This document shows, in pieces, positions 24,746-34,069 of a DNA stretch of 64,000 nucleotides. The number at the start of each line of letters is the position of its first letter. The stretch's first letter is position 1. The stretch lies in NCBI GenBank assembly GCA_014773175.1, contig VXCM01005987.1:1-64000 (forward strand), written 5' to 3'. The position numbers and the translations under genes are program-made. The stretch comes from Lucifuga dentata (lineage: Eukaryota; Chordata; Actinopteri; Ophidiiformes; Bythitidae). The notes beneath the pieces were generated by a model that was not told the origin of the DNA, did no database searches, and saw only the letters and a program-made list of their open reading frames with translations.

Positions 24746-25954
24746 ACTGATAATTGGTGTCAAATGTGCGTGTGCGTGTGTGTGTTACGCAGCACACAGT
24801 TGATTCACACCTAATGATTCCAGCCTCTCACCACCGCCACACACTCCTCCCAGACCAAATCCAATTACCAGGACAAAAGAAAGCGATGTCCCTGCACAGA
24901 ACTCCATCAGCTCCTCCAACCCCCCCCCCCANCCCCCCAACCATCATCATGTGGAGGGTCCACACAGCCCACCTGTGCACACACACACACACACACACTA
25001 ATACAACTACAAACAGGAACACAAATGCAAACAAAACTCCCAAACCAAATTGATGAAAAACAAAAATAAAAAAAAAAAAGACCTGCAAACACAAACATAT
25101 GAAATATAAAAAATAAATGACTTGAAATATACAGTATATGTAGGCTCAGGGTGCAATGCCTTTGCTGACATATATGACTTTTATATGTGAAAGGTTTTAA
25201 ACATGTATTTTTTTCCTTTAAGGTGAAAGGTTTTATTGTTATTATTTATCCAATGAATGCTAATTATATTTCTATCTTTATATGTTGCTTATATGTAGAT
25301 GGAATACACAAGCAAATACAAATAGAATGTGTGTGTGTGTGCCTAAAAATGCCCCTAGATGATTATTGTATGTTGCTCAATGCAGAGTTAATGTCTATTT
25401 TAAAAACAGTTAATGAAGAGAGAAAAAAAACCTACCATTGAGTTTATGCATCAGTTCTTTAGGTTATTGCCCCACCTGCTGGTAAAAAGGCTGAACTACA
25501 CATAAAAGCTTTGATGAAGATTCTCAGTCATCCAGGCGGGAGATGAATTGTATGAAAACTGAGTCAAGTCAACCGGATTCAAGTCTCTAATTCTGAAACG
25601 TTTCACCGTTCATCCAAATTCATCAGTCAGAAATGATGTTAAACCTCCAGTAACTACTATGGTGTGTACATAGTTATACGTAGTTTTATACGTGTGTGTG
25701 TGTGATATGTGTATGTTTTTCATTAAGACCAACAAGCAAAATGAGAATATTTTAAAAGTGATCCTGCCTTCTTATGTCTACACACCCACAATTGGTGCAA
25801 TTCTCTACATTATTTTTTATTCATGTTTATTTATTCAGTGTTTGTGCAATATTGTTTGCACATTTACTTTTATGCTTTTGTATTTTGATCTGTACATGCT
25901 GTAGTTTTTAACCTGTATATATTGTTTATATATTAATATGTTTTCTGACACCAC

Positions 25955-26025
25955 GCACCAAGAGAAATTCTTTGTGTTCTTGTACTTGGCGAATAGAAGA
26001 ATTCAGATTCTGATTCTGATCAGCT
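25955..26025 (+). mobile_element. LINE tail fragment (TCTGATTCTGAT type)
   Basis: AGAGAAATTCTTTGTGTTCT ... GGCGAATAGAAGAATTCAGA then TTCTGATTCTGAT, the typical L2-like 3' end with a short tandem tail. A similar end is at about 26660-26722. Confidence 0.55.
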
Positions 26026-26129
26026 CTGCTAACAGGTTTATCTGTAACGGCAGCAAACAGCTTCTCTAACTCCACCTTTTTTCCTGTTTTCCACCTTTCC
26101 TTTGCTCGTTTTTTCCGCGGCTAACTTAA

Positions 26130-26380
26130 AGTTCATTGAAAGTGACCGGATGGATGAAGGAGAGGAGCTGCGCTTCAGGTGTTGATTGACACGCCGGCTG
26201 TTGCAGTGCATTCTGGGATTTGTAGTATCCGTGATGTGTGCACTGTATAACTGCGGGCCAGTTATTATGGAAATTAGATATTATCTCGCGGGCGGGTATA
26301 ATTGTATTTCTCCGCGGGCCGGATGTGGCCCGCGGAGAAAGCCGGATGTGGCCCGCGGGCTTTGAGTTTGACATATGTGT
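26130..26380. mobile_element. hAT element 3' end fragment upstream of DNAJC15
   Basis: GGGCCGGATGTGGCCCGCGG and GGGCTTTGAGTTTGACATAT match the terminal region of the hAT element at 44241. The terminal GCCGGATGTGGCCCGCGG block is present twice in tandem. The left end is missing. Confidence 0.65.
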
Positions 26381-26726
26381 CTTTATACTAATGTTATATG
26401 AAGTATTATATTTTTCTTTTCTTGCCATTTCTACAGTGTTATGTTTCATTTGTTTTTACCATTTATCTCATATTGTCGCTTTTCTTATTTTTACTTATTT
26501 TTATCCTATCTTATATTTTATCTTCTGTAGAAGTGCTNATTGTCGCTTTTCTTATTTTTACTTATTTTTATCCTATCTTATATTTTATCTTCTGTAGAAG
26601 TGCTGTTATTTTAACCTTTTTTTTATTTACTGCTGAGCTGACCCGTTTCTCTCGTGAAACACATTTCATTGTACCATTGACCCTGTGTTATCTACATATG
26701 ACAAATAAATCTGAATCTACTGTACA

Positions 26727-26817
26727 TTACGTCATCATGTCACGAACTTTTATTTTGAAATTCATAACCGGATGAACGGTGTCTGACGTCACAGTGACGC
26801 TTGTGCGGACAAACAAC
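26727..26817 (+). promoter_or_regulatory. DNAJC15: DNAJC15 proximal promoter with CRE sites
   Basis: A perfect palindromic CRE, TGACGTCA, is at 26784-26791, 27 bp before the ATG. A second CRE-like site, TTACGTCA, is at 26727-26734. An ETS-like core (ACCGGATG) lies near 26767. No TATA box is evident. The transcription start is not determined. Confidence 0.5.
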
Positions 26818-26913
26818 ATGGCGAACGCCGGTGGAGTGACCGTGGAAAGAGACATCATGAAGTACGCAGAGTACAGTCCGGCAGACGTGAGGAGCGAGGC
26901 GGACAGGCGGCTG
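26818..26913 (+). CDS. DNAJC15: DNAJC15 exon 1 (coding part)
   Basis: ATG at 26818; 32 codons ending in RRL. The donor is CTG|GTGAGT. The ATG is chosen because it gives the DNAJC15-type N-terminus and follows a GC-rich promoter with a CRE. A long TG repeat starts 13 bp into the intron. Confidence 0.93.
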
Positions 26914-26922
26914 GTGAGTCTG

Positions 26923-26974
<52 letters not shown>

Positions 26975-29810
26975 CAGCTGGCGGCAGGTCGCAGCGCGAG
27001 CCTCCACAGGTCACGTGGGTCATCAGCTACGTTAGCTAACGTTAGCTGGTAAAAGCTAAAATACGAACGCCTCCTTTTGCTAGCGCGTAGTTTAACTTTA
27101 GAGATAAATTACGACGCGGTTCGAATTACTGGAGTTTTGTTAAAAATGTATAAAATGTGGGACTATTTAAGCCACAGGGGGCGACACCGAGCCTAATGTT
27201 AAAGGACCATACCGGGCATTTAGCATATTTAAGCCCAATAAATATTAATACATACATGTTACATGACGGACATCAGTTTTCCAAAACATAAACCTTCTGC
27301 TGCTTATGTCTGAGCCGCTGTTTGTCTGCTTCCAGTAGAAACTTTTAGCTCCACGTGAGTCATGAAGCACAAAAACATCCAGACTGCATCCAAACATCAC
27401 ACAGCTGGCTCCATTATTAACAGTATTTAATTGATAATTGATTAATTACCACCCCTCCGCTGCCGTTCTGCCCGTGGTGCTGTTAAATGACCTCTGACCC
27501 CGTCTAACAGCTGATTTTGTTCCTCAGGGAGGGGCTCTGATTGCGGTGGGTCTCGGTGTGGCTGCTGCAGGCTTCGCTGGTAAGAATGGATTAATTTTTC
27601 ATTTCGTATAAGTACCTAAACTTTCTGTAGAGATTTTATTTAGAGTATTTTAATTTTCATAACTGAAGTAAGGCAAACAGCATCATTTCCTTCTGTTTTT
27701 ATGAATGACAGCAGGTGAATAAAGAAGGTGAAGAAAAGCGTGTTTGATGAAGGTTTGGTTTATGTCGTCGTCTTGTTTTAATCCACAGGCCGCTACGCGT
27801 TCCAGCTGTGGAAGCCTCTTGGACAAGTCCTGTCTGAGACCGTGAAGAAGATGCCCTCGTCAGTGAGTAATTCATCATACATGTTCCTGTCCTGACTGCT
27901 GACTCCTTTAACCGCCTCTTCACACGAGTAAAACAGCAGAATCCTGAGTCAGAAAGCCATCAGCAGAAACTGCTTAAAGCCAGAAATTCCCTCATTTAAT
28001 GACTGGATTGATGTAACTTATGACATTTTTATTATGGAACAAATAACCTTGTCCAGAAGGCTACAGAAAGACAAATTTGAGGAAGTTTGAGAAAAATGGA
28101 TGAGATACATCACACCTATTCACCCTTCATTAGTATTAGATTTTTTTCTTCTTCTTTCCTCTCCAAAGGATAAGCATCATAAATGGATTTATACTACAGG
28201 CACATCCCAGGTTTATGCATTCAGTTTACCACTTTTTATTTTATTTTCTTGTTCTATTTGTTTTTTTATACTTCTTAGTTTACTTAGATTTTTTGTTTTT
28301 AAAAGGAAGGGAGAGACGAGGACATTTTTTGTTTTGTACCACCATTAGTAAAGGCAATAATACGTTATTGTAGCTTTTGTTTTGATGGGTCTAAACTTAA
28401 TGAAATAATGTTAAGATGGACATTGGTCAACATGGGGACTAGCGTGTTCTGATGCTGCTGCCTGTCGTCTGCAGGCTGATCTGTTGTAACCGTGTAGAAA
28501 CTCATGTATTTCCTGTTTCATTTCTCTTTTCTCTAGAAAAACAAAATATATTAAAACAAAAACAAAAACATGAGTAACAGCTAATCTCAATTGTCACCAT
28601 CTTTGTTTACATGCTCAGTGAAACTGGAAGTAGTTTTTAAAGGGCCATACCATCTATTTTACGTTTGAGCCGAATATATTCAGTTTTCATACATGTTACG
28701 TTACTGACAATCATTTCCCAAAGGATAAAACCATATTTCAGCTTTCCTGATATTTTGCAAAATCTCTTAATCTTTCAAAATCAAATATTCAAGTGATACA
28801 CCCACCTTAAAAATCCATGTTTCTCCTGCTAATAGTTACACAGCCTTATGAAGTCACGGTCCTTTAAATTTTTCCATAAACGCAGGTCTTCTTTTGGGAC
28901 TATATTCCCCGGTGGAGGCATACATTCACTCCACGCTTTTTATTGAGCTTAAACACTAAAATTACATAACTTCTAAAAAAACCTGAATACACGTCTTGTT
29001 GGTGATGATGGATTACCTATCCCAAGAACGTTTACAGTATCAACAAGTTGATTTTAATAGCAGAATGAACTGAAACCAATGGAGGTCTGGAAGGTAGGAA
29101 AAACATTTTTAATTCACCGTTCCAGTAGTATGATTTGGGAAATGATTGTCAGTATGAAAATTGAATATATTAGGCTCAAACATGCAAAATGGGTGGTATG
29201 GTCCTTTAAGGCGTTCTAATAAGTAAAATGGTGTCGGTGATGTTTTAGATGATGAAGCTCTGCTCCTCTTCTCATCCAGGCCTTCTCCTCATATTATAAA
29301 GGAGGCTTTGAACAGAAGATGTCCAAACGAGAGGCCAGCCTCATCCTTGGCATCAGGTAAAACGTGTTAGCGTGATACTGTAAGTGATTTGCGTCGTGAT
29401 GCTGAGTGCTGATTGGTCACCTGGACGTTTGATGTCTTCATCTGCAGCCCAGCCAGCAGCAAGGTAAAGGTACGCGAGGCTCACCGCAGGATCATGGTGC
29501 TGAACCACCCAGATAAAGGCAAGCTGAAGTCTTCCTGTCTGCTCCATGCTGCAGCTCTGCATGAGAACACACACTCTTAAAGGAACATTACAACATTTTT
29601 ACTAATTATTATTTATTTGCTGTCCTATCAGAGAATATCGGTATCAGTTTCATATTCTGTACAGAGATGAGTACGAGTATGTTTAGTGACGGTAGAGTCA
29701 AACTGAAATGTGTGTGTGTGTGTGTGTGTGTGTGCGCAGGTGGGTCACCATACCTTGCTGCTAAGATCAACGAAGCCAAAGACCTTTTGGATAAGGAAAC
29801 CCGGCGATGA
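26818..29810 (+). CDS. DNAJC15: DNAJC15 (MCJ), mitochondrial inner-membrane J-protein, complete in six exons
   Basis: Exons 26818-26913, 27528-27579, 27789-27862, 29280-29356, 29448-29518 and 29740-29810 total 441 bp and encode 146 residues plus stop (human is 150). Visible: an N-terminal segment with [11 protein letters not shown], equivalent to the RYAEYL region that distinguishes DNAJC15 from the shorter DNAJC19; one hydrophobic Gly/Ala-rich membrane segment at about 33-52; the linker [18 protein letters not shown]; and a C-terminal J domain with the catalytic HPD at 120-122 followed by [18 protein letters not shown]. Family knowledge: it sits in the inner mitochondrial membrane, stimulates mtHsp70 at the TIM23 import motor and restrains respiratory complex I. 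All introns are GT-AG except intron 5, which is GC-AG. A TTAA MITE occupies most of 28637-29209 in intron 3. The downstream convergent neighbour ENOX1 matches the human order. Confidence 0.96.
26926..26967. repeat. TG microsatellite at DNAJC15 exon 1 donor
   Basis: About 20 TG units starting 13 bp after the GTGAGT donor. Confidence 0.95.
27199..27300. mobile_element. TTAA-MITE end fragment I in DNAJC15 intron 1
   Basis: TTAAAGGACCATACCGGGC followed by diverged family sequence for about 100 bp; the remainder is lost. Confidence 0.6.
27528..27579 (+). CDS. DNAJC15: DNAJC15 exon 2 (membrane segment)
   Basis: Acceptor TTCCTCAG, donor G|GTAAGA. The 52-bp exon encodes [18 protein letters not shown] (last Gly split), the hydrophobic membrane-spanning segment shared with DNAJC19 and Tim14. 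Confidence 0.94.
27789..27862 (+). CDS. DNAJC15: DNAJC15 exon 3
   Basis: Acceptor ATCCACAG, donor GTGAGT. The 74-bp exon encodes [20 protein letters not shown] and a short tail, linking the membrane segment to the J-domain region. Confidence 0.93.
28637..29209. mobile_element. TTAA-MITE, full-length copy J in DNAJC15 intron 3
   Basis: TTAAAGGGCCATACC at the left and GGTATGGTCCTTTAA at the right; same orientation as the 1453 copy. Ends 70 bp before DNAJC15 exon 4. Confidence 0.9.
29280..29356 (+). CDS. DNAJC15: DNAJC15 exon 4
   Basis: Acceptor CATCCAG, donor AG|GTAAAA. The 77-bp exon encodes [20 protein letters not shown] and the start of the J domain (LILGIS), strongly conserved in DNAJC15/DNAJC19. 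Confidence 0.94.
29448..29518 (+). CDS. DNAJC15: DNAJC15 exon 5 (HPD motif) with GC donor
   Basis: Acceptor TCTGCAG. The 71-bp exon encodes the J-domain helix II and the HPD motif at residues 120-122. To continue into KGGSPY the exon must end AAAG at 29518, giving the donor GCAAGC. This is a GC-AG intron whose other donor positions fit the usual GC-donor consensus. Confidence 0.92.
29709..29735. repeat. TG microsatellite replacing the pyrimidine tract of DNAJC15 exon 6
   Basis: Thirteen TG units run directly into the acceptor GCGCAG at 29739. Confidence 0.93.
29740..29810 (+). CDS. DNAJC15: DNAJC15 exon 6 with stop codon
   Basis: The acceptor GCGCAG is preceded almost entirely by TG repeats instead of a normal pyrimidine tract. 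It encodes [20 protein letters not shown] and the last two Arg; the TGA stop is at 29808-29810. Confidence 0.94.
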
Positions 29811-29848
29811 CCTGCACTGTTGACGGATTTCAGACTTCAACGCCCCAC

Positions 29849-29908
<60 letters not shown>

Positions 29909-30415
29909 GGAATTCTGTTGACGTACATGATGGCACGATGATGGAAACTCATCATGGTACCAGCATCTTCAGGACTCGTCTACAGGAAGTCAGCCGCCTT
30001 TAAAACGTCGTTCCGCTCTGCAGCAACATTCTAAGTTCAAACAGATTCAGTTTACGATGAAACTAAACAGGAAGCAGCAGATCCTCACGTCTGATGATGG
30101 TGTAGATTTGTATTTTTTTTGGAGGATCAGTCGAGGAAAGGATTCTTCTGTCTGGATCACGACCACTAGAGGGCGTAGTGACCCTGCAGCTCGTCTGCTG
30201 GTTAAAGCCTGTTGGCTGTTCTGATGCTACAAACATGCTAACAGACATGAAGAGCAGCGTCACATACAACCGTCAGCATATGTTATCATGTCAGCTTCCT
30301 GATTCCATGTTTTTAATATCCATACTGTTTATCACGCCTGAACATCAGTAAAAAAAAAAAGTTCTAGGATGTATTTATGGAACAATATAATAATAAATTC
30401 AAGTGTCTGAAGTAT
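29811..30415 (+). other. DNAJC15: DNAJC15 3' UTR with poly(A) signal
   Basis: An AATAAA hexamer at 30392-30397 is the first canonical poly(A) signal after the stop codon. The interval includes a CA microsatellite (29854-29906) within 50 bp of the stop. The cleavage point is assumed 10-25 bp after the hexamer. Confidence 0.5.
29854..29906. repeat. CA microsatellite in DNAJC15 3' UTR
   Basis: About 25 CA units 44 bp after the stop codon. Confidence 0.93.
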
Positions 30416-31330
30416 TTCCTTTGAATATGACGAACATGAAAATTGTAAAATTAAATTAAATAGAGTATTTAATACATGTTGTGTTTGAGCAGCAGTGATT
30501 GTTCCATTTCAGAAATCATGTTATTACAAATCATATTAAAACGTGATCAGTTTAACGTGATCCAGTACAACATCATTTTCAGTGTGTGTGTGTGTGTGTG
30601 TGTGTAACATCAGAAACATCTTGCAGCTCGTCGTCGTAGCATCATGACATGCAGCTTCCTTCCTGCTGTGATGATTTAAAAGCAACAGGACCAAATGAAG
30701 GAAAGAGTGAACACGTGTGTGTGTGTGTGTGTAAGTGGAAGCAGATGGACAGTAAGCAGCAGGAGATTTACAGTATCAGAGTACGTTACATCCTGTCAGT
30801 CAGAAAATCAGAGTTTGACTTCCTGTAGTAACATCAGGTTGGAGCCGTTTGACGTATTGATCCTTTATTGTAAAGTTAACAAGAACTGAAATTAGGAAAA
30901 TATTTCAAACAGAATTCCTATTAACTAATATTCTACATAACATAGTTTCACAGTAAGTACACCTCTAGGCAAAAATATGAATATTTAGTAGATGCAGCAT
31001 TGTTTACAAAAAACCAAAAACTCTGATTTTCTTCCTGGCAGACAGGAAGTACGTACTCTGATATGTTCTGTAATATTATAATAATAATAATAATAATCTA
31101 GCAGAGATGAATTCAGGAATTCATAAAAACAAACACTGATTATCAATTAACGCAGGACTTTCCTATTTTCATATCAATCTGCTCGTTAATATTTCAAACC
31201 TTTTGCTGCTTCATGAAATACATTTTCTCTTCTGAGCCATGTGACTAAACTGAACTTTCTGACATTATGACATCTATTTTTTATGTGATAAAACCTTTAA
31301 CAAATGAGGCTTCAGAGTTCAAAATCAGCC

Positions 31331-32396
31331 TTAAAGGACCATACTGGTAATTTTCCATGTTTATTGCCATTTTACTGAATTAAAACATCCATTTCTTCTG
31401 TAATTATCCTTACGTGTTACAGGTGAAACGTTGAGTTTAAAGTTGGTTTATGACCTGAACATTTGAGTTTGAAAGATTAGAGGATTTGGCAAAATAACAG
31501 AAAAACTAAAATATAGTTTTATGTTATTAAAAATGGTTGGCAGTCTTCTTTTCCTTTGGGCTTTCCCTTCAGGGCTCACCACAGCGAATCATCTGCCTCC
31601 ATCTAACCCTATCCTCTGCCTCCTCTTCTCTCACACCAACTAACTTCATGTCCTCTTTCACTACATCCATAAATCTCCTCTTTGGTCTTCCTCTAGGCCT
31701 CCTGCCTGGCAGTTCCAACCTCAGCATCCTTCTACCGATATGTTCACTATCCCTCCTCTGTACATGTCCAAACCATCTCAGTCTGGCCTCTCTGACTTTA
31801 TCTCCAAAACATCTAACATGCGCTGTCCCTCTGATGTACTCGTTCCTGATCCTATCCATCCTCGTCACTCCCAAAGAGAACCTCAGCATTTTAGTCTCTG
31901 CTACCTCTAGCTCTGCCTCCTGTCTTTTCCTCAGTGCCACTGTCTCTAAGCCATACAACATCGCTGGTCTCACCACCGTTTTGTACACCTTTCCTTTCAT
32001 TCTTGCCGAGACTCTTTTGTCACACATCACACCTGACACTTTTCTCCACCCATTCCAACCTGCTTGCACACGTTTCTTCACCTCTTTTCCACACTCTCCA
32101 TTGCTCTGGACTGTGGACCCTAAGTACTTAAAATCCTCCACCTTCTTTATCTCTATTCCCTGTAACCTCACCATTCCACTTGAGTCCCTCTCATTCACAG
32201 CCATGTATTCTGTCTTGCTGCGGCTAACCTTCATTCCTCTCCTTTCCAGGGCATATCTCCACCTCTCTAGGTTTTCCTCCACCTGCTCCCTGCTCTCACT
32301 ACAGATCACAGTGTCATCTGCAAACATCATAGTCCAAGGGCAGTAAGATGTTTTTATTAGGCTCAAACATGCAAAATCACTGATATGGTCCTTTAA
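31331..32396. mobile_element. older TTAA-MITE copy K, split by an RTE LINE
   Basis: The left end TTAAAGGACCATACTGG (31331) and right end TATGGTCCTTTAA (to 32396) are separated by a 794-bp LINE insertion after GGTTGGCAGT. The MITE was therefore in place before the LINE arrived. Confidence 0.85.
31545..32338 (-). mobile_element. 5'-truncated RTE-like non-LTR retrotransposon (reverse transcriptase C-terminus)
   Basis: The minus strand is open for about 259 codons. It contains the reverse-transcriptase catalytic box FADD, then SKTEYM, FKYLGSTVQ, MLYGLETV and a C-terminal RWFGHVQRR / GRPKRRFMDVV segment typical of RTE-type LINEs common in fish. The direct repeat GGCAGT flanks it (31539-31544 and 32339-32344), consistent with target-primed insertion of a 5'-truncated copy. 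No stop or frameshift interrupts the preserved part, so the insertion looks fairly recent. Truncated, so not autonomous. The 270-codon plus-strand frame over the same DNA is its antisense. Confidence 0.88.
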
Positions 32397-33889
32397 ACTA
32401 AAGCTAACACTATGTAGCATTACTATCAGCTAATTTTTTAGAAATTGCTTAAAATTAGACTTTTTAAATTCAGCTTATTTAGGAGTTAACTGTATTTCTG
32501 CAGGAATTGAAACTCAAACTGAACCTGGAAACATTAAAGGACTGATTTTTATTTGACTTTAGCCTTCAAAGCTTCCAGCTCATTTACAGTTTTCAGTAAG
32601 CATCATGCCTGACAAATAAACTCATCTATAAAATGAGAAATAAGAATTTTCCAGAAGCAAATGCAGAATGAAGTTTGCAGCGATCTGTTTATTCTGTTTC
32701 ATTTCCAGATTCTGAGACTTTTTCTAGAAAACAGCAGAAAGAAGCAGATTTTATTAGAATCATAATCTGACTGATTAGTCATTGTTTGAAGAAAATCAAA
32801 CTTTCGGACTCATTAACATAAAACTGACTTGTTCAGAATTCTGATTGGTCTGATTCTTGAAATAATCAAAGACTGATTTAGTTTTTTCATACTTGATGTT
32901 TATGACGTTAATGTCGTTTCTCGTCGGCTGAAGCTGAAATCAGAATAACTTCCTGCGGCAGCTATCTAAAATAAATAAAAGCCTGCTATATTTTACAGCA
33001 GATGCTGATAAGATTATTTTCTTTAGATGAAACTAAATCACCTTCAGACATTCTGTATTTCCTGTTTTTACAGTTTATAATTCCTAAAATGTTGCTGTAA
33101 CATGATAACAGCATAAACATGTCGGATCATAAACTAATAAACATGCTGACAACAACACTGACCACACAGGTTGCTAAGCAACTGTTATGCAGCATTGTGT
33201 TTCATAATAACATGCTGTGACCCCTTCACTGCCACTCTGTACACAACAGCGCTTCCTGTTTCTCAAACTGCAGGACCTAAAGCAAATCAGTGTACAATAC
33301 TATATTATATACTAGATACCATACTATATCCTGTTTTTGCTATGTTGTGTACTATACAATACTATACACACACACATATATATATATACACACACAATCC
33401 ACTTCATAGGTCAATAGGTCATACCATAATCAGCAGATTTCTGATACCTGATTTATTTCATGTATGCACGTGTCTCAAAACAGATCTGACAACATCTGAT
33501 TCCATGTGATTTTTTTTTAACATTTACATCTTCACAGCACAGATCTGATACATGTCAGCAAAAGCTGAGATTCAGCTCCGTGTTTAATGAAGCCAAACAC
33601 ACGCTAACAGTCACCTGATTTTTGGTTTTTACTAATTTATCCGTTCAGGAAATTGTTCAGATTTGGAGCCTAAATCAGAACCTGTCACACATAAAAATAA
33701 TCTGAGCTGCTGCAGAAACAAAGTGAAACTAACACACACATACACACACACGCACACACACACATACACATACACACACGCATGCAGACACAAACATGCA
33801 CACACAAATGCTGTGAAAGACAAGCTGAGCCGCTGGGAGAGGAGACCCCTGCTCCCCCCACTGCTACTCCATCAGCTGTCACTCACTCA

Positions 33890-33927
<38 letters not shown>

Positions 33928-34022
33928 CCTGGGAATTGTGTTCAGATGTAAAGCTTCAGACTGCAGCAGGATTTGCTGTCAGAGCGAAAAGAACCTGAAA
34001 CATGTCATGTGACCAGGTCGCT

Positions 34023-34069
<47 letters not shown>

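Larger units (their letters stand above)
19245..26726. other. PLEKHM3-DNAJC15 divergent intergenic region
   Basis: CA and CT microsatellites, a poly(A) run at 20171-20207, TAAG/TATC repeats (21240-21297), MITE copy H, SINE/LINE tails and a hAT fragment. Should contain the PLEKHM3 first exon and promoter, which I could not place. Confidence 0.7.

Noticed and set aside
24754..25098. Overlapping frames on both strands around a C-rich tract
   Set aside because: Low complexity (poly-Pro/Gly, CA repeats) with an N; not coding.
26238..26775. Plus-strand frames of 119 and 125 codons rich in Phe/Leu/Tyr
   Set aside because: Low-complexity AT-rich sequence crossing a single-N artefactual duplication; no domain.
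31537..32346. 270-codon plus-strand open frame rich in Ser/Leu
   Set aside because: Exact antisense of the LINE reverse-transcriptase frame, which has recognisable motifs on the minus strand.
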